A stretch of DNA of 64,000 nucleotides from assembly GCA_009760855.2 (NCBI GenBank), contig WPIO01000026.1:1811501-1875500 (forward strand), written 5' to 3'. Each line of letters opens with the position of its first letter. The first letter of the stretch is position 1. Position numbers and translations under genes: made by a program. The notes under the pieces were generated by a model. That model had not been told where the DNA came from and ran no database searches. It was given only the letters and a program-made list of their open reading frames with translations. This stretch comes from Cristatella mucedo. Its lineage: Eukaryota > Bryozoa > Phylactolaemata > Cristatellidae. This document shows positions 13,321 through 24,420 of the stretch, one piece after another.

Positions 13321-15558
13321 ATACAGTAGCTGAGTCCAGCTTGAAAAATCGATAGTAGAACTGACTGCCTGTAGATTCGATTAGCTGAGTCATAGTACAA
13401 TTACAAAATTTCACGAATCTTATTGAGAGTATAACAAAGCTTTAAAGAACTTTGGAGATTTATATTACGTATAAAATAGTACTTCTTGGGTTATAAATCT
13501 AATACTAATTTCTTTGATGGATAATAACCTCTAATAAATGTGGATTTGTTATCGGAATATTAGCCATTAGTAACTTTTTGAGCGCGTGTCATTAACGGAT
13601 AATCAAAGAAGGTATCGTGTGAGTATTCAATTTCTACTTCCAGAAAAAACATATTATGATAAACATGACCAAGCCGTATTAAAGATGCAGCTGTCTAACT
13701 TGTTACAGTACGCCTGGGAACAAACTTATATTCTCCAACTGCTAATTTTTCCTCCATTGCCCTTCCATTCGTGGCATCCAGATATAAGAACCAAGATTTT
13801 TTTCTATCTTTACCTTACCCAGGACAATATTCATTGTTAGCCTTTGCATAGCACTAAGAAACTTGTCTCACTCCTCCCCAGATCTCTCGTTGCAAGAGTT
13901 TGTACTTATCTACATCTGTTTATAAATCTCTATATGCTCCCAAAGTCCTTGAACTTGGATTCTAGAGATGCGTGCACAATTGCAATGTCAATTTTTTGAT
14001 TTTTAGATACGTTTCCTGTAGAACTCAGTGTGCTGCATCTGTTGGGGAAATTATTGAACTGGGGAAATATTGACTAAATACGCAAGCCATATATTATTAG
14101 CAAGTCATATATTATCATATTTATTTATCATATTTATCAAGTTCATAAACATGTTTACCAAAACAAATACCTCAGCCAACCTGGAAGTCCTAATAATCGC
14201 TAGATACTACTGTCTGTCACAACTCTAAATAGTTTAACCAAATCAGGCTCATGCACAGAGAATTTAGTCTCTGATAATTTTTAAAGGGCATGCACCTTTT
14301 CAGAAAAACTATCTCTGTTTAAGGCTCTAGAACACATTATAAGGTATAATATTTATCCTCGTGATTTTATATCTTTGCAACAACACCTCTTATTCATTAA
14401 CTTATAGTTCTGCCAGTTTGAGGAGTCTACCTATTAAACTTGGCGCAAAATCCGAATACCTCACAAATTATCCAACTTGTACCTTGTTTAGACCCTTCTT
14501 CTAACTGCTCTACCATCTTAGATAATTTTCTATAATTTCACTCTAAAAATGCAATCTTTTTAATTATGTCCGTCTACAGCCGAATAAGATTGCAGTACCT
14601 GTCTTACCAGTATCACTAATTCATCTCATATTTGCAACCACACCAATCTTAGCATTTCCAAAAGAAGTTAACAATCTACGCATAACACCGATTAAACCAC
14701 ATCCTTCTTTATTATTAATAAGATCACTCTTAGCAAGATCTAACCGATCAAACTCATAATCAATCTATTTTTACTTCTAGTCATCCTACCCAAAACCTAG
14801 CCATTCATCTTTCACCTCTAAAGTATAACTTAAAGGTGTATCTTGAATATAATTAATCAGCCCATTTATATTTAGCATTAAACAGTGGAGTTGTAAATAT
14901 CTAAAATATTAACCATATTTCTTTCTAATAATAAACCCAATGTCCAATTTAGAATTTATAGGCAGCTCTGAAGTGCTTTGAAAGTCCATTTTATAACACA
15001 TAAATAGTTTGCTCCATTTAAAAAACCATTAGCCCAAAAACAATAAGATTTGAAAATGATGAATTAAGCAAGATTAACCCTACAACTCAACAAAAACCTC
15101 TACCAACAGCTTCCTCAAATAGGAAAGGCTTTTTTGATAGTGATTCGTCTGCGGCTTTTATATAAGTCATATAGCAAACAGTAACCAGTACTTACAATGG
15201 AATCTATGACATTGAAAGAATTATCATGTAATCACTATTCTCTAACAGATCCGCTAAATTCTTTGAATTTTCGGGTCAAAGTATTATGGCTTTAATTTTA
15301 AGCATATTCAAGATTTAATCCATAAAGATTTATGGGATTGAAAATCATTTTTATTTTATAATATTGTATAATATATAAAACTAGGTGTATTATACTATGT
15401 AATTTTAATGCACAAGTGGTAAGGAAAATGAAAAATATTCACAGCAGTTTATTTCAAGGATAATCATATGGGCGGCTTTTATTTCCACTAAATTACCGAT
15501 GAGATCATGAAAACAATCATGTATGGTGAATAGCACTGTTTGGCACTGTGTTCTCAGC
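13321..15558. other. AT-rich unassigned region
   Basis: AT-rich, stop-dense DNA with no supported coding exon, repeat family or RNA gene. Probably intergenic or intronic. Confidence 0.4.
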
Positions 15559-15680
15559 GTAGTATTTGTTTTGGGATATCGCAGTGGTGACACTCAGTGC
15601 GACATAGGATACCGAGTTTTAGTGGGGTCACCAGTCCAGCAGTGAGTGCCAGCCTGTGATATCCCAAAAGCACTTACTAC
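15559..15680. repeat. Imperfect 122-bp palindromic element
   Basis: The ends 15559-15580 and 15658-15680 are inverted repeats (GTAGTATTTGTTTTGGGATATC against GTAGTAAGTGCTTTTGGGATAT in reverse complement). The next about 25 bases inward also pair imperfectly (for example CACTCAGTGC against CACTCACTGC). It could be a small non-autonomous transposon or a degraded hairpin. No clear target duplication was found. Confidence 0.6.
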
Positions 15681-18600
15681 TAGGGTCGATCTACTGCAGG
15701 GGTAGGAAAAAGGCACTTGGTTCGGCGGCCTGCTGCTGACAAGGACCAAAGCCATTCGATGCGGGTGCCGTGAAGTCCACGAAGCAACAACCTATGGAGC
15801 TGCTTATGCACAGTGAGTTTTGCTTCCTTCCTGCTTTTATCCTACTCGATTATTCGATGAATATGTCACCTATACTGGGTAGCAGTTACAAACCTTTCAG
15901 GAGACTTTACGAAGACACACCAGCCAAACGTGGTTCAACCTTTTGACGGAGACTCGACGAGACTTATTATAAAACGTTAGCTGTCGTGGAGCCGACTCGG
16001 CAGTAATTTTTCGGCAGCCGCTATCTTCAAGGCACTTCGAGAATACGTCGTGGAGGCTAAATGCGCGAGCGAGGCTGAACCGTGGACAATTTGAAGACTA
16101 TTCCGAGAGTCGGGCTTAACGTCTTAAGTGATCGAGCTCTTTCTGTAATTGTATGCACTAAGTAGCAGCGTTAGGCTTTCGGAAGATGAAGTCCTCAGCA
16201 AGTAAGCTTGAGCTTCACATGTTTAGCTTACGTGCTTTTATTAATATATATGTATTATATATTATATATTTATTAAATTTATCATATATTTATATGCTAT
16301 TATCATGATAGTCAATGTGGATTGCACTTTAGTTATATTTGATGGACTAGCCTAATGCTAATGTGGAAGAGCTCGATCACCAAGTACTAGTTCGGTTGCA
16401 AGGTGTATCAGATTGCGAGTGAAGTGACTGCGTCTAACCTTTTACTAGTACATGCAACAAGTCAAAAGAAAACCTCGCTGAGGCTACTGAAAACACGCTC
16501 GGCAACGCCATCTGTGCCTGTGAGCATTATTTTTGTTCATTCTACTTAAAGAAGAGAGAGTAAAAAATGTATTGCGGACCTGAGGTCAGTGAGCTGAGCA
16601 GAATGACTAAATTCGTTTTTATTAATCTGTGCATGTGAACTGATAGTGCGATCACCAAAAACATTAAGTTCATTTTTGAGTAACGGCTAGAAGACTGATA
16701 GCCGAGGAGCGAGTTTTACTAGAGCACTCTGCAGGAATAAACAAGCTGGAAGGTTCAATGCTGTTTCAAGCCAGTGCTAACTTTGAGAGCCTGTTTTCAA
16801 AGTACAAAGACTTCATCGCTAATAACTGATGCCTGCTAACCCGATGCAACATAAGCAGCTTCATGTTCATCGGGCTACATTATTAGTTTAATTTTTCATG
16901 AAGCATACGTACTTTATGTGCTCCTTGATGTCATACATAGCCAATATTATTCTTAATCTGAATTACATTGTTCCTGGGCAATATAATAGTGCAATTGGTG
17001 ATTGCTCCGGAATCTTATTGTTCACAAGTGAATTTCACAATGAAACAGCACGTCAGGATTTACAGACTAATATTTAATTGCTACTTGTTCCGCATTTTTA
17101 CACAGATCTATCTGTCCCGGTCCATAATTAATCAATTGTACTCAACACGGACTGTTGGTAAGATGTAACCCCTCGAGTTTCGCGGGAATGCAAAACTAGC
17201 TGCATAGACTGACGACATAAATTTCATCTAACAAGGTGCGGGCATTTATCGTTTCGTTCTGTCTTGGCTGTCGTCTGCAAACTGTGTGCATCTTCGGGGC
17301 GTCCATGTCTCACTGGGTGTGCTTAAGGGTGCTAGTTGAGGCAGGGATGGTCACGTGCTTGCTAAGTTTATCGCGCCGCTAACAGTACTGTGCTTTGTAG
17401 CTAGGACTTTATTCTGTAAAGGCCACACACTTTTGGAATGATAAAGTGTGCTGACACGCCATCAACAGCTCTGCCCCCAATATTGGGTGTCCGGTAGGCT
17501 GCTCTTAGGAGTTAGATGTCTCCAGGTCCCTTTAGATAGGTAGTAGATTCACAACAAGGGAGTGTTTACGTGGCAGGCTCAGGCTATGCAGTGGAAACGA
17601 GCGACAGCTTTCACCTAGATTTATAGCTCGGATGCGAGTCCGATGAACACTATTAAATGCCAGCGTCGAATTTATTCGTCGAGGAATCACCTTGAAGAGG
17701 CGCAAAATATAAGAGTAGACGTGAACTCGGCATCCCAAGGACCATTTCGTAACACGGTGACCATGGGCTCCGCTGGGATCCTTGTCAGATGAGCAGGCAG
17801 GTACGCGAGCAAAGGCTAGAATCCAAAAATCCGGATTATGAAAGCTGCATGCCCAATCTTATAATATGCATATTGCCTTGCACGTGGTGGCACCAACTCG
17901 ACTCGGCAACTCGTGCAATCCAGGAGCTGCACATTGTGAATCACTATGAGTCACTATGAATACTAACCCTCCGCGACTTCTCTGTCGCTTCCGTAATACT
18001 TTATCTTGGTCTCTCCGTCCTTCTTTTTTATCATACCTTTCATTATGTAAGTAAATATCTCAGGCTAGGAGTGTGCTAGCAGTCACACTCGCCAAAATAC
18101 CATCCGTGTAACCTTGTAATCCTTGTAACAGCTGTTCCTTGAAAATCATAGGAAGACGCGGCGGTAGCTAACGGTCACGATGGTCTACCTGGGAGATTAC
18201 CAAAGTTCTTATTTAGGGCCTACATGGACTCCGGCTGAAGTCTCTGCCGGAAGAGGTAAGTGCCACAGTGTGTCCAGTGATCCCAACGCCCTCTCCTTCC
18301 ATTAAAAGGTGACTTACCATCAGTCTCAATGCAAATGAACTCAAATGTTTCCATTTTCTTGACTTGCCATGGTAACGTACTTTAAAAATATAAGCATAAT
18401 CCATTTGCATATTTCCATACTGAAACAATGAAAAGTCATGGTGAAGTGTGAGCGTCCACAGATTGGAAGTCTGGGGGTTTACAAGAGCCATTTCCTAGGA
18501 AGAACATTAGGAAAATCCGAAGCAATGCAGGATTAATTGTTAAGCATTGAGTTACACCGCCCTCTCCTTTTTGTCCTCCACGTGATGTCCAAGTCTCGGC

Positions 18601-19263
18601 TCAACTAAACAGTAAATGTGATGGCATGGGCTTATTCAAAACCCATTAAGCTCGCGGGTACTTCCAGGCGGAACGATCGGTGGTTGGCAAACTTACATCA
18701 AAACCGACATTCCTTTCAAATGCTAATAGGCGCTCTATCTTATCAGCTACTGGATTATTATGGTGACAAGCTTGTTAGCTATCCCTGTTACAGACCGTCG
18801 AGATTACAACTATGTGATATAAAGACCACAGATCGGTCACTCAAAGATTTAGATGCAGAAAATCCGGTAAGTGCATACTTCAGTGTGAAGACATGCAAAG
18901 CAGGAGGCGCTTCAATGAGAAATGCTGTCCATTGGAAGTTATATATATATATATACTCATAAGCTTCTAGAGCACTGGCTATTATTTCGGAAGCGTCTCT
19001 ATCTCAGAAAACTCTGTAGTCATTTAAGAGAGACGGATGCCTCTTTCAAGAGGCTCCAAGCAAACAGCTGCTTCTTCTAGCAAAGCAAATGTCGACCGAC
19101 GGAGCAGATGTTTTTGTCCGCGATGCATTTTAGTGTCTGCAACCCAAAGTTGTGCAGCCCTGACCCCACCAGTTTCATCGCCGTATATGTAGAAGCACTT
19201 TTAAAAACGCACGTTAACAGACACGTGAATGTAACGGTCTATACCGAGGATAGCGAAACGTTC
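15681..19263. other. Unassigned region
   Basis: No gene could be supported. A 92-codon minus frame at 18213-18491 and a plus-strand donor CCG|GTAAGT at about 18866 were examined, but neither has supporting exons. A short TA run lies at 18940-18957. Confidence 0.35.
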
Positions 19264-19500
19264 TATTATTATAAAATATTTATATTATATTATATTATAT
19301 TATATTAAAATTAATATTAAAATTAATAATAAAATTAAAATTAATATTAATATTAATATTAATATTAATATTAATATTAATATTAATATTAATATCAAAC
19401 ATTAATATTAATATTAATATTAATATTAATATTAATATTAATATTTATATTTATATTTATGTTTATATTTATATTATATTATATTATATTATATTAAAAT
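19264..19500. repeat. AT-only satellite-like tract: (TATAT)n, (ATTAAT)n, (TTTATA)n
   Basis: About 240 bp of A/T-only low-complexity sequence. The central (ATTAAT)n run (about 19340-19445) is flanked on both sides by TTATATTATATTA runs in the same orientation. Confidence 0.9.
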
Positions 19501-20451
19501 GTAACGGTCCATTTCACGGATTATTTCACGGAATTTAACCGAGGAAGGAAGCGAAACGAAGGAAGCGCCTGCTGAATGCTGTCCCAGCATCTCACGCTGC
19601 ACATGCAATGCACTACTGTCGACAGCACCGCCCGCCTAACAGCGGTTGGGCGTAGAGCATGCACCAGCTAAAACTGAGGGGGAAACCAGTGCGTGCAATT
19701 GCAATGCTTCGATGACGAAACTGCAGCTCCAGGCAAACGTGTAATCTTGTCGTCGCACGAATCGCCGCCACGCGCGCAATGGCAATCGGGTGGAGTGGCT
19801 GCTGCACCTGTTAACAATATCGATGGAAATAACACAGCGCTCGTGCTTCAGGTATTTCAGAGGACAAGTGCGATTCTGTGACGCAGTTCGGCGTCAATTT
19901 TATCAAGCGACGCTGCGTTTACAGCTGTATGTAGCCTACATCTGAAGAGGCAGGTTATACCCTGAAGTTAGGAAATTTCTCCACACTACCATGTTGCCCT
20001 GAAAATAGGACCTACGCCGAAAATGAAACCTAGAATACTAATCACGCAGGAGGGTAATGTTAGACCTAACCCGAAAATAGGCACTATCGGCAGCTTTCCT
20101 GTGCAGCCGAGCAGCGGTCGCAGCAGACTTCGGAGAGTGTAGTCACGTGGTACCAGTCGGCTGAGCAGTGCTAAGAGACAAGGACGGAAGCAGTGGGACG
20201 CAAACCGCTAGATAGGAGTACGGTATCAGCAGTTGTGAGTATTTTTGAGCAAATTCTGACCCAATTGGAAACAATGATTTTGCTGGAAATATTGTCAATT
20301 CGTGAGGGCAACGTTGCTTTCCATTTTCTTATTGCAGCGTAGGAGACATCCATTCCCCACTAAAGTGAGCTGCTCATACGATATTGAATATTCACGATGG
20401 CAACCCGATCAACCCCCAGGTCGGCTCATTTCTTAAATAAATAAATAAATC
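19501..20451. other. Unassigned region
   Basis: No supported gene or element. Ends in a short AAAT run (about 20435-20450) that lies at the 3' terminus of the first SINE-B copy. Confidence 0.35.
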
Positions 20452-20620
20452 CTTAGCTGCTTAAACAGCCTCTTTTTGTATAGCGACAGAAGAGCCTGTA
20501 TGGCTATCACACCGCTTGCAGTGGCGATAAAGGATCGCCCACCACAGGTATCGAACCCACGACCTCGGGACCGAGGTCGTGAAAGCAACCGCCTTACCTA
20601 GTGTGCCATCACGGCTCACC
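20452..20620 (-). mobile_element. SINE-B copy 1 (tRNA-derived SINE)
   Basis: On the minus strand: A-box TGGCACACTAGG and B-box GGTTCGATACC (20547-20557), then a body with GGGCGATCCTTTATCGCCAC. It ends TGTCGCTATACAAAAAGAGG and a (ATTT)n tail. It forms a head-to-tail tandem with the next copy at a 172-bp period. Confidence 0.85.
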
Positions 20621-20786
20621 AAAATGCTAGCTGATTTAACAGCCTCTTTTCGTATAGCGACAGAAGAGCCTTTACGGCTATCACCACCGCTTGCAGTGGC
20701 GATAAAGGATCGCCCACTGCAGGATTCGAGCCCACGACCTCGGGGCCGAGGTCGTGAAAAGCAACCGCCTTACCTAGTGAGCCATT
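20621..20786 (-). mobile_element. SINE-B copy 2, tandem to copy 1
   Basis: Same order as copy 1, with B-box GGCTCGAATCC (20722-20732) and the same body and 3' end. It abuts LINE-B at its tRNA-like head end. Confidence 0.85.
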
Positions 20787-20789
20787 TCT

Positions 20790-23265
20790 TGACTGTCTGG
20801 AGAATTTTGGTTCGGTCCATCTCGTCAATCATACCACCCCTGTCGGTGGCCAGATTCTAGACCTCGTGATCACAAAGGTTGTCCTCCCCACTGACCTTGT
20901 GGTGTGTCCACTAACCCTCTAATACCATTGTTCTGTCTCGTTTACAGTTCCTGCTCCCTTCTACGTGTAGGGTAATGCCAAACTTATCAAGTGACATAAG
21001 CATTGACCTAAACAAGTTTTTGAAATCTGTTTGTGGCGCAGGTCTTCTTGATCTGCATTCAGAATCGGCCAGCAGCCTCGATACCCTCACTGATGCAGTG
21101 AACATGACACTCGGGAGTGCTCTTGACAAGCATGCTCCCGTTCATTCTATCCGTGTACAAAGTCGCAGAGATTCCTTTCAATTTACAAAAAACTCCTAAA
21201 AATGTGCTAGTTTAAGCGCCGGCTTGAACGTCGCTTCAAGAAATCAGGGTCTTATGCAGATCTAGATTATTTCAATGCCTTTCTTCGAGTTTGCACCCGG
21301 AAGCTTAAAAAAACCAGAGCTTCTCTTTTCACTCGAAAGCTGAATTCCTGCCTGTCAGACCGTAAATAGATTTATAAGACAGTAAACCATTTACTGACCA
21401 AAGGTAAGAGGTCTGACTCCTCATATATTAAGGGCTCAGCCGAAAGGTTTTCAGCCTTCTTTCCTGAAAAAATTGTGCACATTCGCTCCTCCAAAAAGCA
21501 CGATCCGACTAAAGCAACTGCAGTGTCACAATGTCTGCCCTTCCTTAAAAGGTTTTCGATGTATCGGCATGCAACGTGGCTACCTTGATAAGGTCTATCA
21601 AAAAGAGCTCGTCTCCTGAAGACCTTATACCATCATCTCTGTGGTCTTCACTGGCAGATAAACTTAGCCCTGCCATAACTGAAATTTGTGTATGCTTCTT
21701 TTAGAAAAAGAGTGGTCCCCAAGTTCTTCAAATCGACAATCGTTAGACCCATACTTAAAAAGCCTGGATTAGATACAGAGGTCCTTGCAAACTATCCCCG
21801 AGTTTCCCTTCTTCCTCTTTTGTCAAAGATTCTTGAAAAAATTGTTGCTAAGCAGCTGGTTGAAGATATTGAAAAGAATGAAATGTCAGAAACATTTCAA
21901 TCGGGGTTCAAGAGGCACCAATCCACTAAAAATGCTCTCCTCCGTGTTAACAAAGACATTCTACGTGGCAACGATGACGGGAATGTCACTGCCCTAGCTT
22001 AACTAGATCTGTCAGCTGTCCTCGACATCATCGCTTTATCAAGTGAATTATTATTATTATTATTATTATTGATCACGATGTTCTGCTTGAACAATTGAGA
22101 ACACAATCAGTATGGCAGACCAATCACTTACGTGGTTTAAATAGTACTTTTCTGATCGTGTTCAATCCGCGTCGTGTGGGGGTCAGGTCTCACACACGAG
22201 ACCGGTTACGTGTGGAGTTTCTCAAGGATCTGTACTCGGTCTCTTGCTGTTCTCCATTTATACTCAACCTCTGGGAAAAGTGATGCAGGCCCATGCAATA
22301 GGATATCCCTTTTATTTTGACGATACTCTGTTGCATTTGTCATTCAAGCCGTCGGAATCTGCAGCAGCAACTTAGAAACTGAATGCTTGCCTTGCGACAT
22401 CCGATCCTGAATGTCGGACAATGTCATGAAGCTAAATGACGATAAAACCAAACTGTTGCTCATAGGAAACCCTAAGCGTGTGGCTGGATTAAAAGGCTTT
22501 GCTTTTCTAATAGGTGATGCTGTTGTGCGACCATCACCACGTGCTCGAAATTTAGGTGTCGTTTTCGATAGCTGCCTAGATTTTTAAAGCTTCATTCGGA
22601 AGACTGCTTCTACAGCTAGCCATCACGTCCGATCAGTATCCAAGATTAGGAGCTTTCTTCCACAGTGGCTTGCGCAAAAATTTAACTAGCTCCTTAGTTC
22701 AGTCTCGGCTTGATTATTGTCATTCCATTTTGGCTGGGCTACCGAAGACAACAGCTAGGCCACTGCAGTTGACTATGAATATGGCTGCAAGGCTAGTCTT
22801 TAAGTCCCAGAGGTTTGACCACGCGTCTCCTTTGCTGAAATAGCTAGGATGGATGCCGGTTGAGCTACGGATACAGAGCAAAGTTCTTACACTGACCCAA
22901 ATGGCCCGCCACTGCTTGGCTCCTTCGTACCGAGCTGAACTGCTGTACCAGTTTCAGCCTCTTCGCGCCTCAGGTCCTGTGTGGACAATAAATTAGCCGT
23001 TCCACTCCTCAGCTTAAATACCGTTGGCGACAGAAGCTTTAGTTCTGCAGGTTCTAGACTGTGGAACTCGCTTCCACAATTCTTGTGCAACGAAAAATAC
23101 TCTTGTGCTGCCGACTATGGCTCATCCTTTTCAGCGGTTCGGAGCTGCTACTTTCATGCTACTCACTACCTCTAATGCTCTCCTGACTCTGCTATGCTTT
23201 CTACTTTCTCTTTGTTGCGTGAGACGAAGTCTGTTTGCTACCAAATGCGTACCGAAAGCCGGTTA
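20790..23265 (+). mobile_element. LINE-B, degenerate L2/CR1-like non-LTR retrotransposon
   Basis: Frames broken by stops and indels still show the order of an L2/CR1-type ORF2. An endonuclease C-terminal pattern (TTPVGGQILDLVIT, about 20835) comes first, then the RT fingers (VSLLPLLSKILEKIVAKQL, about 21805). The RT palm has LDLSA at 22010, a SQGSVLG motif near 22220 and a FYFDDT box near 22313, where intact copies have YADD. The post-RT region (GSRLWNSLPQFLC) lies near 23050. Copies of this class reverse-transcribe their own RNA at a nicked target. This copy is dead and is interrupted at 22029-22070 by a LINE-A tail. Its 3' end (AGGCTGTGACTGGGCTATAC) resembles the end of SINE-B. Confidence 0.85.
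22029..22070 (+). mobile_element. LINE-A 3'-tail-only insertion inside LINE-B RT
   Basis: About 40 bp, CGCTTTATCAAGTGAATT plus (ATT)n, split the LINE-B coding sequence between LDLSAVLDII and DHDVLL. Removing it restores continuity of that stretch. It is an extremely 5'-truncated LINE-A (or SINE-A) insertion. Confidence 0.8.
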
Positions 23266-23289
23266 GGCTGTGACTGGGCTATACAAAAC

Positions 23290-24420
23290 TCTCCTGCTTA
23301 ACACCCACGCAGTCTGTGTGGCTTTGTGGAGTTACAGAAGGAGATACATTGTCAGTGAATGGATTACTGACAGGAGAGCAATGGTCTGGTTGTTCTCTGG
23401 GCCGATATTCAAGCATTTGCCTTTTCATTGGAATCTGAATTTTAAATACTTCCAGATAAATTCAAAGCATCACAAAAATGGATAGATGGCTTCCTTTAGC
23501 GTTATGAAATGTCTCAAAGACTATCGGCAACACTGTTCAAGCGGAAAGATAGTCAATTTGATAAACGTGCATTTGCATTCAATTCCTTTCCTGGTGGCAT
23601 TGGAGTTTCCAAATCTGAACTTTCCAGTATGATCTCGGTTGATGAAATTGCAGTGTTCATGGGACAAGGTCTAATTATAGTTGATCCGAATCGTGCCTCG
23701 TCAATCTACGTCAATCTACGTAAGCGCCTTGTAAGAGATTAAGTTCTCTGAGGGTGCTTTATCAAGTGCATTATTATTATTATTATTACGTTCCCTACGC
23801 AGGTAACGAAAGTGCACCTGTTACCTGTGATTTATCAGTTCGTGTAGATGGAAAGAATGCCCCACCGCTAACATCGGTAAGGACAAGAATAATATCAACA
23901 GTTTTTTCATGAGATTAGTCTATGGAAACTGAAAGTGCCTTGTGCATACAATCGGTTTTTAAAAAAAAGTGGGTCGATTCAGTGCTGCCACTTGTTTTAG
24001 GAGGTGGCCAAAGAAGTCTGCTAGTTCGGGATTCAGCCGCCACTCACAGCACTAAAGACATGAAGAATTTACGTGCAGATAGTAGAATACAGCGAATAAT
24101 GATTCCTACACAAATGACTGCCTTTCTCCACAATCTTGATAGTGCGATAAACCTGCCATTCAAGGACCATTTGCACATGGAAATCAATTACTAGATTGGA
24201 AATAGAATGGAGAGAAATCAGTGCGAAAACTTGCCTGCATGATGTAGTTGTTTGGGTAAAAAATACATGGGATACAATCATTGGTAGCTCTGTCACTGCA
24301 TGTGGCTACTTGGCACTGCAGCAGGCTACGTGGACAAGAAGTGCTAAGTTTATGAGCGTTCTGTTGCTAGACATGAGCAATTGGAGCCAATCGGTCTACA
24401 GCAAATGATGTCGCGAAAAA
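23290..24420 (+). pseudogene. pogo/Tigger-like (Tc1/mariner superfamily) transposase pseudogene
   Basis: Fragments in order match a pogo-type DDE transposase. A CENPB-like DNA-binding part comes first (WITDRRAM near 23360; KASQKWIDGFL then RYEMS at 23464-23511, with a TAG at 23497-23499). The first catalytic Asp region follows (SSMISVDEIAVFMG, about 23625), then a second Asp region (RSLLVRDSAATHS, about 24023) and PFKDHL at about 24160. Frameshifts, stops and a LINE-A tail at 23722-23788 break the gene, so it cannot be active. Terminal inverted repeats were not found. Confidence 0.75.
23722..23788 (+). mobile_element. LINE-A/SINE-A tail insertion inside the pogo pseudogene
   Basis: Carries the full conserved hairpin tail (AAGCGCC..GAGATTAAGTTCTCTGAGGG) and a (ATT)n end, with no RT or tRNA-like sequence attached. 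It post-dates the transposase gene it splits. Confidence 0.8.

Noticed and set aside
18213-18491. 92-codon minus-strand ORF beginning MALVNPQTS
   Set aside because: Looks protein-like in places but has no homologous pattern, no splice partner and an unremarkable start; not supportable.
18618-18866. Possible plus-strand exon ending at a GTAAGT donor
   Set aside because: The donor is good, but the only acceptor-compatible frame is 24 codons and no neighbouring exon was found.
20460-20790. tRNA genes suggested by A and B boxes at 20.5-20.8, 40.1 and 61.9 kb
   Set aside because: The boxes belong to repeated SINE-B heads with a shared non-tRNA body and 3' end; no clean acceptor stem was seen.
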